Assembly: GCA_028571685.1 (NCBI GenBank)
Contig: CM053140.1
Span: forward strand, 151,327,701-151,391,700
Reading direction: 5' to 3'
DNA: 64,000 nucleotides
Origin: Heterohyrax brucei
Lineage: Eukaryota; Chordata; Mammalia; Hyracoidea; Procaviidae
Shown: one piece after another, positions 9,745-21,671 of the stretch
Position numbering within the stretch: position 1 is the stretch's first letter
Layout of the letters: every line of letters begins with the position of its first letter
The notes under the pieces: model-generated
The model's input: only the letters and a program-made list of their open reading frames with translations
What the model was told of the DNA's origin: nothing
Database searches by the model: none
Translations under genes and position numbers: made by a program

Positions 9745-11712
9745 TTCTTGCCATAGGAGTCTCAAGCAGCATTTGTCCTTTAGTTGCTGACTACTTTCAC
9801 TCACCATAATGTCCTCCAATTGAAACCAGGTTATGTTTCCTAAAATCATCATTGTTCTTTATCATTTCTTAGTGTTCCATTGAGTATATATACCATAGGT
9901 TACCTATACATTCCTCTGTTGTTGGGCATCTTGGTTGATTCCATCTTCTTGCTATTGTGGACTGTGTTGCAATAAACATTTGAGTGCAAGTATCAGTTAG
10001 TGTGAATGGCCTTGATTCTGTAGCATATATTTTGAGCAGTGGAATTACTGTGTCAAATGGTATATCTATTTGCAACCTTTTAAGGAAGCACTAGATTGTT
10101 TTCCAAAGAGTGTGAACAATTTGCAATCCCACCAACAGTATAGGAGAGTTCCAGTTTCTCCACAGCCTCTCCAGCATTTGCTATTTTGTCTTTTTTGGAT
10201 TATGGCCAAACTTATTGGGGTGAGATGGTCTCTCATTGTCATTTTGATTTGAATTTCTTTCATAGCTAATGATCATGAGCATGTCCGCATGTGTTTTTTG
10301 GCTGTCTGGATCTCCTCTTTAGAGAAGTGTCTGTCTATCTCCTTTGTCCATCTCTTAATTAGATGATTTATCTTTTTCTTATTGATATTTTGTAGTACCT
10401 TATAGATTATAGAGAACAGATGTCGGTCCTACATATAATCACCAAATATTTTTCCCATTCTATAGGTGATCTTTTAATTATTTTGATGAAGTCTTTTGAT
10501 GAGCAGAAGTGTTTGATTCTTAGTAGTTTCCATTTGTCTATTTTCTCTTCTGTCAATCATGCTTTGTCTGTCAGATTTTGAAGTCTGTCTACATTGTGTA
10601 TTAAAACTTCCATTGTTGATCCTATTTTTTAATAGATGAGCTTTATTGTTTTAGATTTGATATTTAGGCCTTTTATCCAGTTTGAGTTGGTTTTTGCATA
10701 AGGTGTGAGCTATGAGTTTTGTTTCTGTTTATTGCAGACGGATATCCAATTTTGCCAGCACCATCTGTTGAAGACACTGTTCTTAACCCAGTTGAATGTC
10801 TTAGGGCCTTTGTCAAATGTCAGCTGTTCAGAGGAAGATGATGTCATCACTGGGGTCTCAATTCTGTTCCATTGATCTATCTGTCTGTTTTTGTACCAGT
10901 ACCAGGCTGTTTTCACTACTGTGGCAGTGTAATGGGTTCTAAAGTTGGGTAATAAGAGGCCTCCCAATGTGTTCTTCTTCAGTAGTGCTTTACTTATCTG
11001 GGGCTTCTTCCCTTTCCAAAGTTGGTGATTTGTTTCTCCATCTCATTAAGAACTGCATTATATAAGTAGATTGCTTTGGGTAAAATAGACATTTTCACAA
11101 TGTTAAGTCTTCCTATCCATGAGCAAGGTAGGTTTCTCCATTTATGTAAGTCTCTCTTAGTTGCTTGTAGTAAGATCTTGTAGTTCTTTTTGTAAAGGTC
11201 TGTTATTTACCTGCTTAGATTTCTTCCTAGGTATTTTATCTTCTTGGGGACTATAGAAAAATGGTATTGATTTTTCTTCTTTAATAATCTCATTGTTGGT
11301 ACAAAGGAATCCTACTGATTTACTTATGTTTGTTTTGTATCCCGAGACTTTGCTGAACTCTTTTATTAGTTCTAGTAGCTTACTTACGGTTTCTGCATGA
11401 TTCTCTTCTTACACAATCATATCGTCTGCAAATAGTAACATTTTTACTTCCTGTTTGCTAGTGCAGATGCCCTTTATTTCTTGGTCTTGTTTAATTGCTC
11501 CGGCTAGGACTTCTAGTACAATGTTGAATAGGAGAGATGACAGTGGGCATCCTTGTCTAGTTCTTGTTCTCAAGGGGAATTGTTTCAGTCTCCCTCCATT
11601 CAGGATGATATAGGCAGTTGGCTTTGTATACATGGCCTTTATCGCATTGAGGAATTTGCCATTTATGCCTATCTTCCTGAGAGTTTTTAGCGTGAATGGG
11701 TTTCTTGATTTG
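9745..11712 (-). pseudogene. L1 ORF2 remnant (RT palm to C-terminus)
   Basis: Reverse transcriptase part of L1 ORF2. The minus-strand frame at 11409-11723 carries [20 protein letters not shown] and ends in LFADDMIV, the RT active-site motif with both aspartates kept. Downstream come the thumb-like region (10710-10967, [19 protein letters not shown]) and the cysteine-rich C-terminus near 10066-10263 (KCWRGCGETGTLLYCWWDC). Frameshifts and stops separate these blocks. The endonuclease and fingers are deleted, so it cannot encode an active protein. Confidence 0.85.
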
Positions 11713-12007
11713 ATATGTTGCATCTTTATTGTGCTTTGCAGCTGCCCCTATGATCCGCTTTAATAATCTGTGTTTAAACCCAATTTTAGCTACTGCAAGT
11801 CTTCTTAACTTCATCTCTATCTGGAAGGACTATACAACTGTAGTACATCCCTCTTTTGAATATGATGGCATCATAGTTTTCATGATATGATCACTGGATC
11901 ACTTCTTTTAATATTACATCTTTGATTCAGTTTGGAGACTTCCCTAACTGAGTAGGTTTCTGGATAATGTGTCCTGTATGTCATCCTAAAATATAAAGTT
12001 AATGGTT

Positions 12008-12992
12008 TTGTTCTTCTAAGCCAAATTTCTTTGAATATTTCTTGTAGCTTTCTTTTGGATTTTACAAAGTCTCTGAGTTTCTGTTTATCTGTGAATGTCT
12101 TAATTTCATTTTCATGTTTGAAAGGGAGTTCTGCAGGATAAATAATTGTTGGTTGGAATTTCTTGTCCTTTACGGCTTCAAATATGTCATCCCATTTTGT
12201 CTCCACACCAGCATGGTTTCTGCTGAGAAATCAGAGAAAAGCCTGCAGGGTTTCCCTCTGAATGTTAGCTTTGCTTTGAGTCTTTCTGCCTTTAAGAGTT
12301 GCTGCTTATGTTTCATTTTGTTAAGCTTGATTATAATATGTCTTGGAGTCTTTCTTTTGAGATCTATATTGAATGTAATCCGATATGCATCTTGGATATC
12401 TATATTCTCTTCTTTCGTAATTTCTGGGAAGTTTTCCATCAGCAGCTTAGCATCAGTACTTTCTATGTTCTCAGGTATCCCGCCTTGTTCAGGAACTTGA
12501 ATTAATCATAGCTTGTTCCTCTTAATAGAGTCCCACATCTTCTTAATGCTTCTTCATTTGTTTTTTGTTTGTTTGTTTTGTTTCTTTTTGCTGATTTCTG
12601 CTCATAGGTGCTGGAGTCAGTAGCTCTGTCTTCCAAATCAGAAAGTCTATTTTCCATTTCTTCTATTCTGTTTTCTTGGCTTTGAGTTGAAATTTCTATC
12701 TCTTTGATTTTGTTCTTGATCTGTTGGATTTCAGAGTACTGGTGTTCCATCAAATGAACAGCTTGCTTAATTATTCATTTTGCTCTGCTGCATTTTGCAT
12801 AAGGTCTAGGAGTGCTCTCTATATAATCTTTTTGTACTCACCCTCTGATAGTTTCAGAATGGCTTCTCCATCTGGGAAGTTCTTTACTCATTTCTTTTTG
12901 TGGTCTTCTGAAACCATAAGTGAATTTTTCTTAATGTTTTTTCCAGAGTTTGTTGCTTTTAAAGCATCTGGATGTTGTTTTGTTTCTCTGAT
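12008..12992 (-). pseudogene. L1 ORF1 pseudogene
   Basis: RNA-binding L1 ORF1 protein remnant. The minus strand shows the coiled-coil part (12502-12753, YSEIQQIKNKIKEIEISTQS), the RRM-to-CTD part (12170-12439, PRHIIIKLNKMKHKQQLLKA) and the C-terminal domain (11880-12206, QPTIIYPAELPFKHENEIKT). These lie in different frames, so at least two frameshifts are present. The expected start near 12992 reads ACA instead of ATG. Confidence 0.82.
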
Positions 12993-13837
12993 GTAATCTT
13001 AATATCAATCTAAAGGTCAGTCTGAAAAGAGAGTTGATCACCACACACCTCCTATACTCCAGTGTCTGGGCTCAGTGGAGTCTCTGGGGTAGCAGGCTCC
13101 ACCTCCTGATTGGCAAAGACACTGCTCTACGTATAGAGTCACTGGTCAGTCAGCTGACCTTACAATGTGAGAGCTGGAAAAGTAAGCAACTCTATATCCA
13201 GCCCCAGATGCTGTAAACTAGTTCAAAATACAGAAAAGCTACTGCCCTGCTGTCATCCGGTGGCCCCACTGTGCAAAAATCTACTTTTCTATCAGAAAAG
13301 CCCTCTCTGAGCAGCCACTGTCTCCCAACCGGCAGTTAGGTCCAGCCTAGGCCTCTGTATGATTAACTACCTCCCAGGCAATCAAGATGTTATCCCGCAT
13401 GAGCTCTCTCACCTGCCTCAGAATAGGTTATTTAAAGGCATAGATTTGGAGAGAGAAGCCAAAAGTGCCAAGGTGCAGAGATTTCAAGGGCAGGCTGTCA
13501 AAATATGGTGACTCCACTCACCAGTCCTATAAGTTGCACATCCTAGTCCTGCCATCAGTCAAGACCCAGCCCCACCCACTGGCCAAGACAGAGAAAAAAT
13601 AAAATAAAATGGCGAGTTACTTTCAGTCCACAAGAGTCCAGTACTCACTAGGAGTAGGGGTGGGCAAAAGGGAAGAAGTTTCCCATAAAGTGGTATGTAG
13701 TCCGAATAGACAGCCCTATGCTGTGTCCTAGGGTTCATTAGGTTTCCAGAATGCTGTGTTTAATCATCAGTTCAGGCCTTGGTTTTCGGAGGGATTAGGG
13801 AGACATACGTTTAGCCTGCCATTTTGACTCTACCCCA
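12993..13837 (-). promoter_or_regulatory. L1 5' UTR (decayed promoter region)
   Basis: About 845 bp upstream of ORF1, ending at the L1 5' terminus. By family knowledge L1 5' UTRs hold an internal Pol II promoter. It points toward the left, away from the adjacent plus-strand L1, whose own 5' UTR begins 55 bp beyond. Confidence 0.55.
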
Positions 13838-13870
13838 ATTGAGATAATCTTATTTGTATAACTGTTAAAT

Positions 13871-13892
13871 TTAATATTTAATGATATTTAGT
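13871..13892. repeat. Target-site duplication of the L1 at 13893-21089, left copy
   Basis: The 22-bp word TTAATATTTAATGATATTTA plus GT matches the word at 21090-21111 with one mismatch (A versus G). It defines the L1 boundaries precisely. Confidence 0.9.
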
Positions 13893-14892
13893 GAGGTGGA
13901 GTCAAGATGGCAGACTAAGCACACGTCTCCATATATCCCGCTGGAAACCAAGACATGAAGTGATAATCAAATGGAGAATTCTGGTCACCTAATCAGCCCC
14001 AGGACATGGCACAGGGCTGTTACTTTGGAATTCATACTACTAAGCAAAAAACCTCCTCTCTTACGCTGACTCCCATGCCTGGCTATCCCTGGCCCTCACA
14101 GACTGAAGGTAAACGCACCATTTTGACTTTATTTTTTCCTCTGTCTTGGCCGGCAGGCAGAGCAGGGTCTTGCCTAGCGGCTAGACTCAGACACGCTGCG
14201 GGGGGGACAGGCAGGTGAAATTCCCATATTTTGAGAGCCAGGCTTGGGACTCTGTTAATCTAGCCACTTTGAGCCTGCTGTTTTACATGTGCCACAGAGG
14301 CATTTGTACAGAGTTTCACAGTAAGTGTGCAGGATGCCATGTTGGATACGGAGATTCCAGCGGGACCTCAGTCTTAGCCTGGGAGGCAGCGCCTGCAAAC
14401 ATGACAGTGCTTCTCCGACAGAAAAGTAGTAATTTACCTAGTGCCACCTGCTTTGGGGGACCTGCAACAGAATCAGAGGAATCACTAATTCTCAGCACCT
14501 TTAGCCCTTCTGTCTGCTGCCTGTGTGGAGGGCGACATCTTGGATACGGTGGCCACAGCTGGACCTAACTGTTAGCTTGGGAGACAGAGCATGCCCACAG
14601 GAAAGTGCTTTTTTATCAGAAAAGAAGTAGTCGACTCAGTGTCGTCTAAGACTAGGCCCTGTCAGCAGAGGCCAATAAGGCAGTAGCATTGCTGTATTCT
14701 GAACTAGTTTGTATCATCTGGGGTTGGATATAGTGGTGCTTACTTTGCCAGATGAGAAGAGGGACCTCTACACCTGAAAACCTAACTGATTTGTGAAGTG
14801 GTCAGATATCTTTTGCTTTACATTGGAAGACAGCCTAGAGAAACATCTGCAGTCCATCCTCACAGTACCTCTTCCAGCCTCTACATACTCAC
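13893..14892 (+). promoter_or_regulatory. L1 5' UTR with two tandem monomers
   Basis: About 1 kb upstream of ORF1. Two related units are tandem: CATGTTGGATACGG begins at 14338 and CATCTTGGATACGG at 14536, a period of 198 bp; both continue with a CTGGACCT/GGGACCTCAG block, a GGGAGGCAG/GGGAGACAG block and an AGTGCTT..AGAAAAG block. Repeated 5' UTR monomers are known as promoter units in rodent L1; promoter activity here is inference. Confidence 0.6.
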
Positions 14893-15844
14893 ATGGGTCC
14901 CAGAAAGCAACAGACACTTGTGGCACACAAGAAATCAGCCATGGCTTCAGAAAGCTCCCAAACAAAGCAAACAAGGAGTTTTCCAGATGAAGAAACTTTT
15001 AGGAAAGCATCAGAAAGTGAACACAAAATGATTATATACAGAGCCCTTCCAGACCTCATACAAAATGTAGGAGAACAAAATGAGAAATTCAGCAAGATGT
15101 TCGATCTGATGGAACACCAGTACTCTGAAATCCAACAGATCAAGAAGAAAATCAAAGACTTAGAAACTTCCATGCAAAGCCAAGGAAACAGAATGGAATA
15201 AATAGAAAAAAGAATTTCTGACTTGGAAGACAGAGCCACTAAAGCCATCATCTATGAGCAGAAATCAGAAAAAAGAAACAAGAAAAATGAAGAAACATTA
15301 AGAAGCATGTGGGACTCTATTAAGAGGAACAACCTTCGATTCATTGGAGTCTCTGAACAAGGTGACGACATCTGAGAACACAGAGAGTATCGTTGCTGAA
15401 CTGCTGAAAGAAAACTTCCCCGAAATCATGAAGGAAGAGAATATAGACATCTCAGATGAATATCGTACGCCACCCAACATAGATCTCAAAAGAAAGACTC
15501 GAGGACATATTATAATCAAGCTCAACAAAATGAAACATAAGCAGCAACTTTTAAAGGCAACAAGACTCAAAGCAAAGCTAATATTCAGAGGGAAACCCTG
15601 TAGGCTGTCTTCAGATTTCTCAGCAGAAACCATGCTGGCACGGAGACAGTGGCATGACACATTCAAAGCCTTGAAGGAGAAAAACTTCCAACCAAGAATT
15701 ATATATCCTGCTAAACTATCCTTCAAATACGAAAATGAAATTAAGACATTCCCAGAAAAACAGAAACTCAGAGACTTTGTAAAAACCAAACCCAAACTAC
15801 AAGAAATGCTGAAAGAAGTTGTTGGATCTGGCTTAGAAGAATGA
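14893..15844 (+). pseudogene. L1 ORF1 (RNA-binding chaperone), one stop and one frameshift
   Basis: ORF1 protein forms trimers and coats L1 RNA. Starting at ATG 14893 (MGPRKQQTLVAHKKS), it shows a lysine-rich N-terminus, a coiled coil (about residues 60-135, MEHQYSEIQQIKKKIKDLE), an RRM-like stretch (RNNLRFIGVSEQGDD) and the C-terminal domain (RGHIIIKLNKMKHKQQLLKA ... SFKYENEIKTFPEKQ). A TAA at 15199-15201 falls in the coiled coil, and the frame shifts near 15365. From 15344 to 15844 the frame is open for 166 codons. Length (about 315 residues) fits the family. Confidence 0.9.
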
Positions 15845-16297
15845 AACCACTAACTTTATATTTTATAATGACACACTACTCAATACTCTATTCTTTTAGG
15901 GAAGGCTCCAAAGCCAATCACAGCTTTGATAAGGAAAGAAGTAATCCAGTGATCATGATGAAAACTATGGTGTCATCATATTAAAAAGAGGGATGTACTA
16001 CAGTTGTTATAATCCTTCCAGATGTAGAAGAAGATGACAAGACTGGTAGTAATTAAAATTGGGGTTCTCGACGGCACCTGGCTTTGGCTTGGATAGTTTA
16101 TTAAGGGGGATCATAGCGGCAGCTGTAAAGCACAACAAAGATGTATCATATCATTTAAAGAAATGTAACACAGGAGTCTAAACAACCACAAAACCAGCTC
16201 CGAAAAAGGTGAAAAATCAACTCACAAAAAAGAACGTCCCAGAACAGACTAATAAGAACAACAGAGAAAACATCAACATAAAAATAAACACATCACA

Positions 16298-19200
16298 ATG
16301 GCAGCACTGAACACATACCTATCAATAATTACATTGAATGTGAATGGACTGAATGCTCCAGTAAAGAGACATCGAGTGACATCTTGGATCAAAAGACATG
16401 ACCCATCCATATGTTGTCTACAAGAAACTCACTTGAGACCTAAAGATAGGAACAAACTGAAAATTAATGGTTGGAAGAATATATATCAAGCTAATAATGA
16501 ACAAAGAAGAGCAAGGGTGGCAATTCTAATCTCAGACAAAATCAATTTTAATGTCAAATCCACCATCGTGGACAAAGATGGACACTATTTATTGCTGAAA
16601 GCTTCAGTACACAAGCAAGACTTAACTATATTAAATATTTATGCACCTCATGTCAGAGCACCTAAATACGTTGAAGAAACACTGACTACACTCAAAAGAG
16701 AGTTAGATAACTCCACCATTATAGTGGGAGACTTCAACACTTCACTCTCAGTACTAGACAGATCATTTATAAAAAAACTCAGTAAAGATACAGAAGACCT
16801 CATTGCCACAAATAACCAACAAAACCTCATTAATATATACAGAACTTTCCATCCATCAGCAGACAACTACACCTTCTTCTCCAGTGCACATGGAATGTTC
16901 TACAGAATTGACCATGTGATAGGCCATAACGCAATTCTCAACAAAATCCATACCATTGAATTACTGCAAAGCATCTGCTCAGATCATAAAGCCATAAAAG
17001 TTGAAATCAATAGCAGAAAAAAAAATACATAGAAAGTGGAACTCTTGGAAACTGAGCAACATCTTGCTCAAGAAAGCATGGGTTATACAGGAAATCAAGG
17101 AAGAATTAAAGAAATTCATGGCTTCCAACGAGAACGAAAACACTTCCTACCAGAACCTATGGGATACAGCCAAAGCAGTGCTCAGTGGTCTGTTTATCTC
17201 CATGAATGCACACATCTGGAAGGAATAAAGAAACCAAATCAGGGAACTAACCCTACAGCTTGAACAAACAGAAAGAGAACAACAGAGGAACCCCTCAGTC
17301 ACCAGAAGAAACGAGATCATAAAGATTAGAGCAGAGCTAAATAAATTAGAGAATAGATAAACAATTGAAAAAATTGAAAACATCAAAAGCTAGTTTTTTG
17401 AGAAGATCAACAAAATTGACAAACCACTGGCTAAACTTACTAAAGAAAAGCAGGAAAGGAAACAAATAAACCAAATTAGAAATGAGAGAGGGGTTGTCAC
17501 CACAGATGCAACAGAAATCAAAAAATCATAACAGAATACTATGCAAGACTGTACTGTAACAAATTTGAAAACCTAGGGCAAATGGACCAATTCCTTGACT
17601 CATACCAACTACCCAAATTATCACAACATGAAGCAGAACAACTTAATAAATCCATTACAAAGGAAGAGATTGAAAAGGTCATCAAAACACTGACAACCAA
17701 AAAAAGTCCTGGTCCAGATGGCTTCACTGCAGAATTATACCAAGCATTTAGAGAACAGTTATCTCCAATACTACTGAGACTATTTCACAGTATAGAAAGG
17801 GATGGCATACTCCCAAACTCATTCTATGAAGCCAGCAAAACTCTGATACCTAAGCCAGGGAAAGACCCAACAAAGAAAGAGAACTACAGACCAATATCAC
17901 TCATGAATCTAAATGCAAAAATCTTCAACAAAATTCTTGCCAATAGAATACAGCAACATATCAGAAAATAATCCATCCTGACCAAGTGGGATTCGTACCA
18001 GGGATGCAAGGCTGGTTCAACATCAGGAAAACAATTAATGTGATTAACCACATAAATAACACAAAAGACAAGGATCACCTGATTTTGTCCATTGATGCAG
18101 AAAAGGCATTTGATAAAGTCCAACACCCATTCATGCTAAAAACTCTTAGCAAAATGGGCATAGATGGCAAATTCCTCAACACAATAAGGGCCATTTATAC
18201 AAAGCCAATTGCCTACATCATCCTGAATGGAGAGAGACTGAAAGACTTTCCCTTGAGATCAGGAAGTAGACAAGGATGCCCACTCTTACCTCTTCTATTC
18301 AACATTGTACTAGAAATTTTTAGCCAGAGCAATTAGACAAGACCAAGAAATAAAGGGCAACTGCATCGGCAAAGAGGAAGTTAAAATCTCTCTGTTTGCA
18401 GATGATACGATTGTATATGCAGAGAATACCGAGGAATCTATAAGTAAACTACTCAAACTGATAGAAGAGTTCAGCAAAGTCTCAGGATACAAGATAAACA
18501 TAAGTAAATCAGTAGGATTCCTCTATATCAACAACGAGACTGTTAAGGAAGAAATTATCAAATCAATACAATTTATGATAGCCCCTAAGAAGATAAAGTT
18601 CCTAGGAATTAATCTAACCAGAGAAATAATAGACCTTTACAAAGAGAACTACAAGCCCTTACTACAAGAAACTAAGAGAGACTTAGATAAATGGAAAAGC
18701 TTACCCTGCTCATGGATAGGAAGACTTAACATTGTGAAAATGTCTATTTTAACCAAAGCAATTTATTTATATAATGCAATCGCAATACAAGTTCCAGTGA
18801 CATTTTTTAATGAGATGGAGAAACAAATCACCAATTTTGTTTGGATAGGGAAGAAGAACAACACACTGGGAGGTCTCTCATTACCCGACTTTAGAACATA
18901 TTACACTGCCACAGTGGTCAAAACAGCCTGGTACTGGTATAAGAACAGACAGATCGATCAGTGGAACAGAACTGAGACCCCAGAGATGACACCATCTGCC
19001 TATGAACAACTGATATTTGACAAAGACCCTAGGACATTAAACTGGGGTAAAAACAGTATCTTCAACAAATAGTGCTGGCAAAATTGGAAATCCATCTGCA
19101 AGAAACTGAAACAAGATTCATATTTTACACCTTATACAAAAACCAACTCCAACTGGATAAAAGACCTAAATATCAAACCTAAAATGATAAAGCTCATCCA

Positions 19201-20089
19201 AGAAAAGGTAGGAACAACAACAGAAGTTTTAATACGCAATATGGTCAGATTCCAAAATCTGTCAAACAAACCACAATCATCAGAAGAGAAAATAGACAAA
19301 TGGGATCTACTAAGAATTAAACACTTTTGCTCATCCGAAGACTTTATTAATAGAATTAAAAGAACACCTACAAAAGGGGAAAAAATATTTGGCAACTCTA
19401 TGTCAGACCGACGCCTGATCTCCATAATCTATAAGATACTACAAAATATAAATAAGAAGATGATAAATCATCCAATTAAGTGATGGGCAAAGGAGACGGA
19501 CAGACGTTTCACTAAAGAGGAGATCCAGGCAACCAAAAAACACATGCAGACATGTTCACGATCTTTAGTTATTAAAGAAATTCAAATCAAGACGACAATT
19601 AGATACCATTTAACCGCAAAAAGGTTGGCCATGATCCAAAAAACACAAAACAACAAATGCTGGAGAGGCTGTGGAGAAAGTGGAACCTTCCTACACTGTT
19701 GGTGGGGTTGCAAAAGGGTCAAGCCTCTTTGGAAAGCAATCTGGCGCTTCCTTAAAAAAAATGGATATTGATATACCATTTGACCCAGTAATTCCACTAC
19801 TTGGAATATATCCTACAGAATCAAGGCCTTCACACCAACGGACACATGCACGAGAATGTATATCATAGCACAGTCGACTATAGCAAAAAGATGGAATCAC
19901 CCCAGATGCCCAACAACAGAAGAATGGATAGGTGAACTATGGTATATATACTCAGTGGAGCACTACACAACATTAAAGAACAACGATGACTTCAGAAAAC
20001 ATCTCATGACCTGGTTTCAACTGGAAGACATTATGTTGAGTGAAAGTAGTCAGCTACAAAAGGACAAATATTGTATGAGACCTCTATGA
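16298..20089 (+). pseudogene. L1 ORF2 (endonuclease and reverse transcriptase), lightly damaged
   Basis: ORF2 nicks target DNA and reverse-transcribes L1 RNA there. The endonuclease frame 16298-17032 is open for 244 codons with the expected motifs: LNVNGL, QETHL, VGDFNTSLS and a C-terminal SDHKA. A frameshift follows in an A-run near 17020. RT blocks come next: [13 protein letters not shown] (about 17710), [20 protein letters not shown] (about 17850), [11 protein letters not shown] (about 18090), GSRQGCPL (about 18260) and the active site FADDT at 18395-18409. The cysteine-rich C-terminus CWRGCGESGTFLHC lies at about 19660-19705. Several stops and shifts prevent translation as one protein. 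Confidence 0.92.
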
Positions 20090-21066
20090 TAAGATCTCAA
20101 AAACAGACTTGTGTATAGAAGACAAGACTCTGACAGCTGCAAGAGAGGGGAGGGAGGGAGGGGGGGAGCTTTAGATTAGATAGTTGCTAGGTATCTGGTT
20201 GGGCGAAATCGGTGATAGCACACATTAGAAACGAGAACAGTATTAAGTGGACTTAAACATAACATGAGTACTCCTTCCATCTTAACCCAATATTGCAAGG
20301 ATAGAGTAGCTGGGGCAGGGGGCGGGGGACCATGCTCTTAGGTGAAAGCGATGGCAATTGGCACAACTAGCGTTTTGCTAAGAGGTCTCTCTGCACCCCA
20401 CATTGGTGAGTGGCATCTGGGGTCTTGAAAGCTGCCAAGCTGCCATCCGAGGGCACAGCAAATGGTCCCCACTCAGCAGGAACGGATGCTCACCAAGGAC
20501 CAAAATGACATGGGGGAAAGACAACCCAGAAGACAAAGAGACCCACAAGAGTGGGTGCCTACATCTACTTGGGACCGGGAAGAACCAGATGGTGCCCAGC
20601 TACCACCAGTGATAGCCGCGATGGAGCTCACTAAGTTGAGTCTCACTGGCAACACAAGAATAAAAAGGGGTGCACCAAGATATCCCCACTAAAAGACCTC
20701 AATTGATGGTCCAGTGATTTCGGGGTTCCCCTGGGAACATGGCCCCTTGCCCTGAGGCTGCCCTTGACCATAAATCATAACGAAGGTCCAGGCTTCGGAC
20801 AGGAATGGATTGGACTTGGAGATGCAGTGAGCATATACTGGATGCACCTTATGGTTCAATACATCTATAAGATGTCATCCTGCTGACCTCTGGCTGGAGG
20901 AAGGAAAGTGGATGGAGAGGAGGGGAAAAAGAGACTGTTGGGAGAATGAGACATGTATGGAGCAGAGAGGAATAGTGTGCTGTCACTGGGCAGGGAGAGC
21001 AGTGGAAGCTGCATATAGGTAGGTATGTAAATTTATACGGGAATGTACATTTTCACTCACTTATAT
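20090..21066 (+). other. L1 3' UTR with G-rich tract
   Basis: About 1 kb of 3' UTR shared with the other L1s here, in sense. A polypurine tract at 20142-20168 has four G-runs (GGGG, GGG, GGG, GGGGGGG), a potential G-quadruplex; similar tracts are known in other mammalian L1 3' UTRs. The region ends GGGAATGTACATTTTCACTC and an A-rich tail. Confidence 0.8.
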
Positions 21067-21089
21067 TAAATAAAAAAATTTTTTTAAAA

Positions 21090-21111
21090 TTAATATTTAG
21101 TGATATTTAGT
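21090..21111. repeat. Target-site duplication, right copy of the L1 at 13893-21089
   Basis: TTAATATTTAGTGATATTTA plus GT, 21 of 22 identical to 13871-13892. Confidence 0.9.
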
Positions 21112-21671
21112 AACAGAAACTGTTGGTTCATCCTCTCTGTTGATCACAATTTGCACTAAGAGCTGTAACTTAGATTATATTTAAAATTGATAATAACAGC
21201 CAAATTTAATATTTGGCTTTAATGAGAAAAGTAGAAATGAAGAAAAATACTAATTATTTAAGATAAGTAGAATAATGTTCTCATCAGCTTCTCAGATGTT
21301 CTATATTCAGTAGTACTAAAATATTTTCTTAGAAAGAAAAATATCTTAATTCCCTTTTCCTGACAATGAAATTTCTTTTGAAATCTAAGTTTTGCATCAT
21401 CAAAAATGATGTATTCCAAAATAAACAATACTCAATACCATAGCTATCAATATCCATCACTCTTTAACCAGAAATACTATAGTATAGTGCAATGGGAAAT
21501 AAATTAGACATACTATCCAAAATGTTAAGTTAAAGCCTTAAATAAGCTGCTTATATAGTTTTTTTGATAGAAAATTATAGTTAGCTTGAAAACCTATTTT
21601 TCCAATAGTGATTGATAATCCTTGCCATAAATTCTTCACAGTGCTCAGTTGTTAAAAAACAATTTCATGTA
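21112..21671. other. No feature recognised
   Basis: About 560 bp of AT-rich sequence between an L1 and a Tigger1-like element. No gene or repeat could be named. Confidence 0.45.

Larger units (their letters stand above)
8768..13837 (-). mobile_element. L1 with both ends intact but a ~2-kb internal deletion, antisense
   Basis: Left to right on the plus strand: antisense A-rich tail, 3' UTR (to about 9745), the C-terminal two-thirds of ORF2, the inter-ORF spacer, ORF1 and a 5' UTR ending GCCATTTTGACTCTACCCC, the same 5' terminus type as the other L1s here. Compared with the L1 at 13893-21089, sequence equivalent to about 16165-18126 is missing at 11712, removing the ORF2 start, the endonuclease and the first part of RT. 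Flanking 14-bp repeats mark one insertion event. Confidence 0.88.
13893..21089 (+). mobile_element. Full-length L1, the best preserved in the window
   Basis: About 7.2 kb: 5' UTR starting GAGGTGGAGTCAAGATGGC, ORF1 at 14893, spacer, ORF2 from 16298 to 20089, 3' UTR of about 1 kb and a short A-rich tail (ATTAAATAAAAAAATTTTTT). The 22-bp target-site duplication differs at one base. ORF1 has one stop and one frameshift and ORF2 a handful of lesions; the endonuclease frame is open throughout and the RT motif FADDT is intact. It is the youngest of the L1s here by eye, though no longer coding-competent. Confidence 0.95.

Noticed and set aside
11690..11740. Internal L1 deletion as a spliced L1 transcript
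   Set aside because: The junction does not show GT...AG intron ends when compared with the intact L1 at 13893.
12114..12500. 128-codon plus-strand frame
   Set aside because: Antisense shadow of L1 ORF1; the same shadow recurs at 15298-15795 and 49921-50106.
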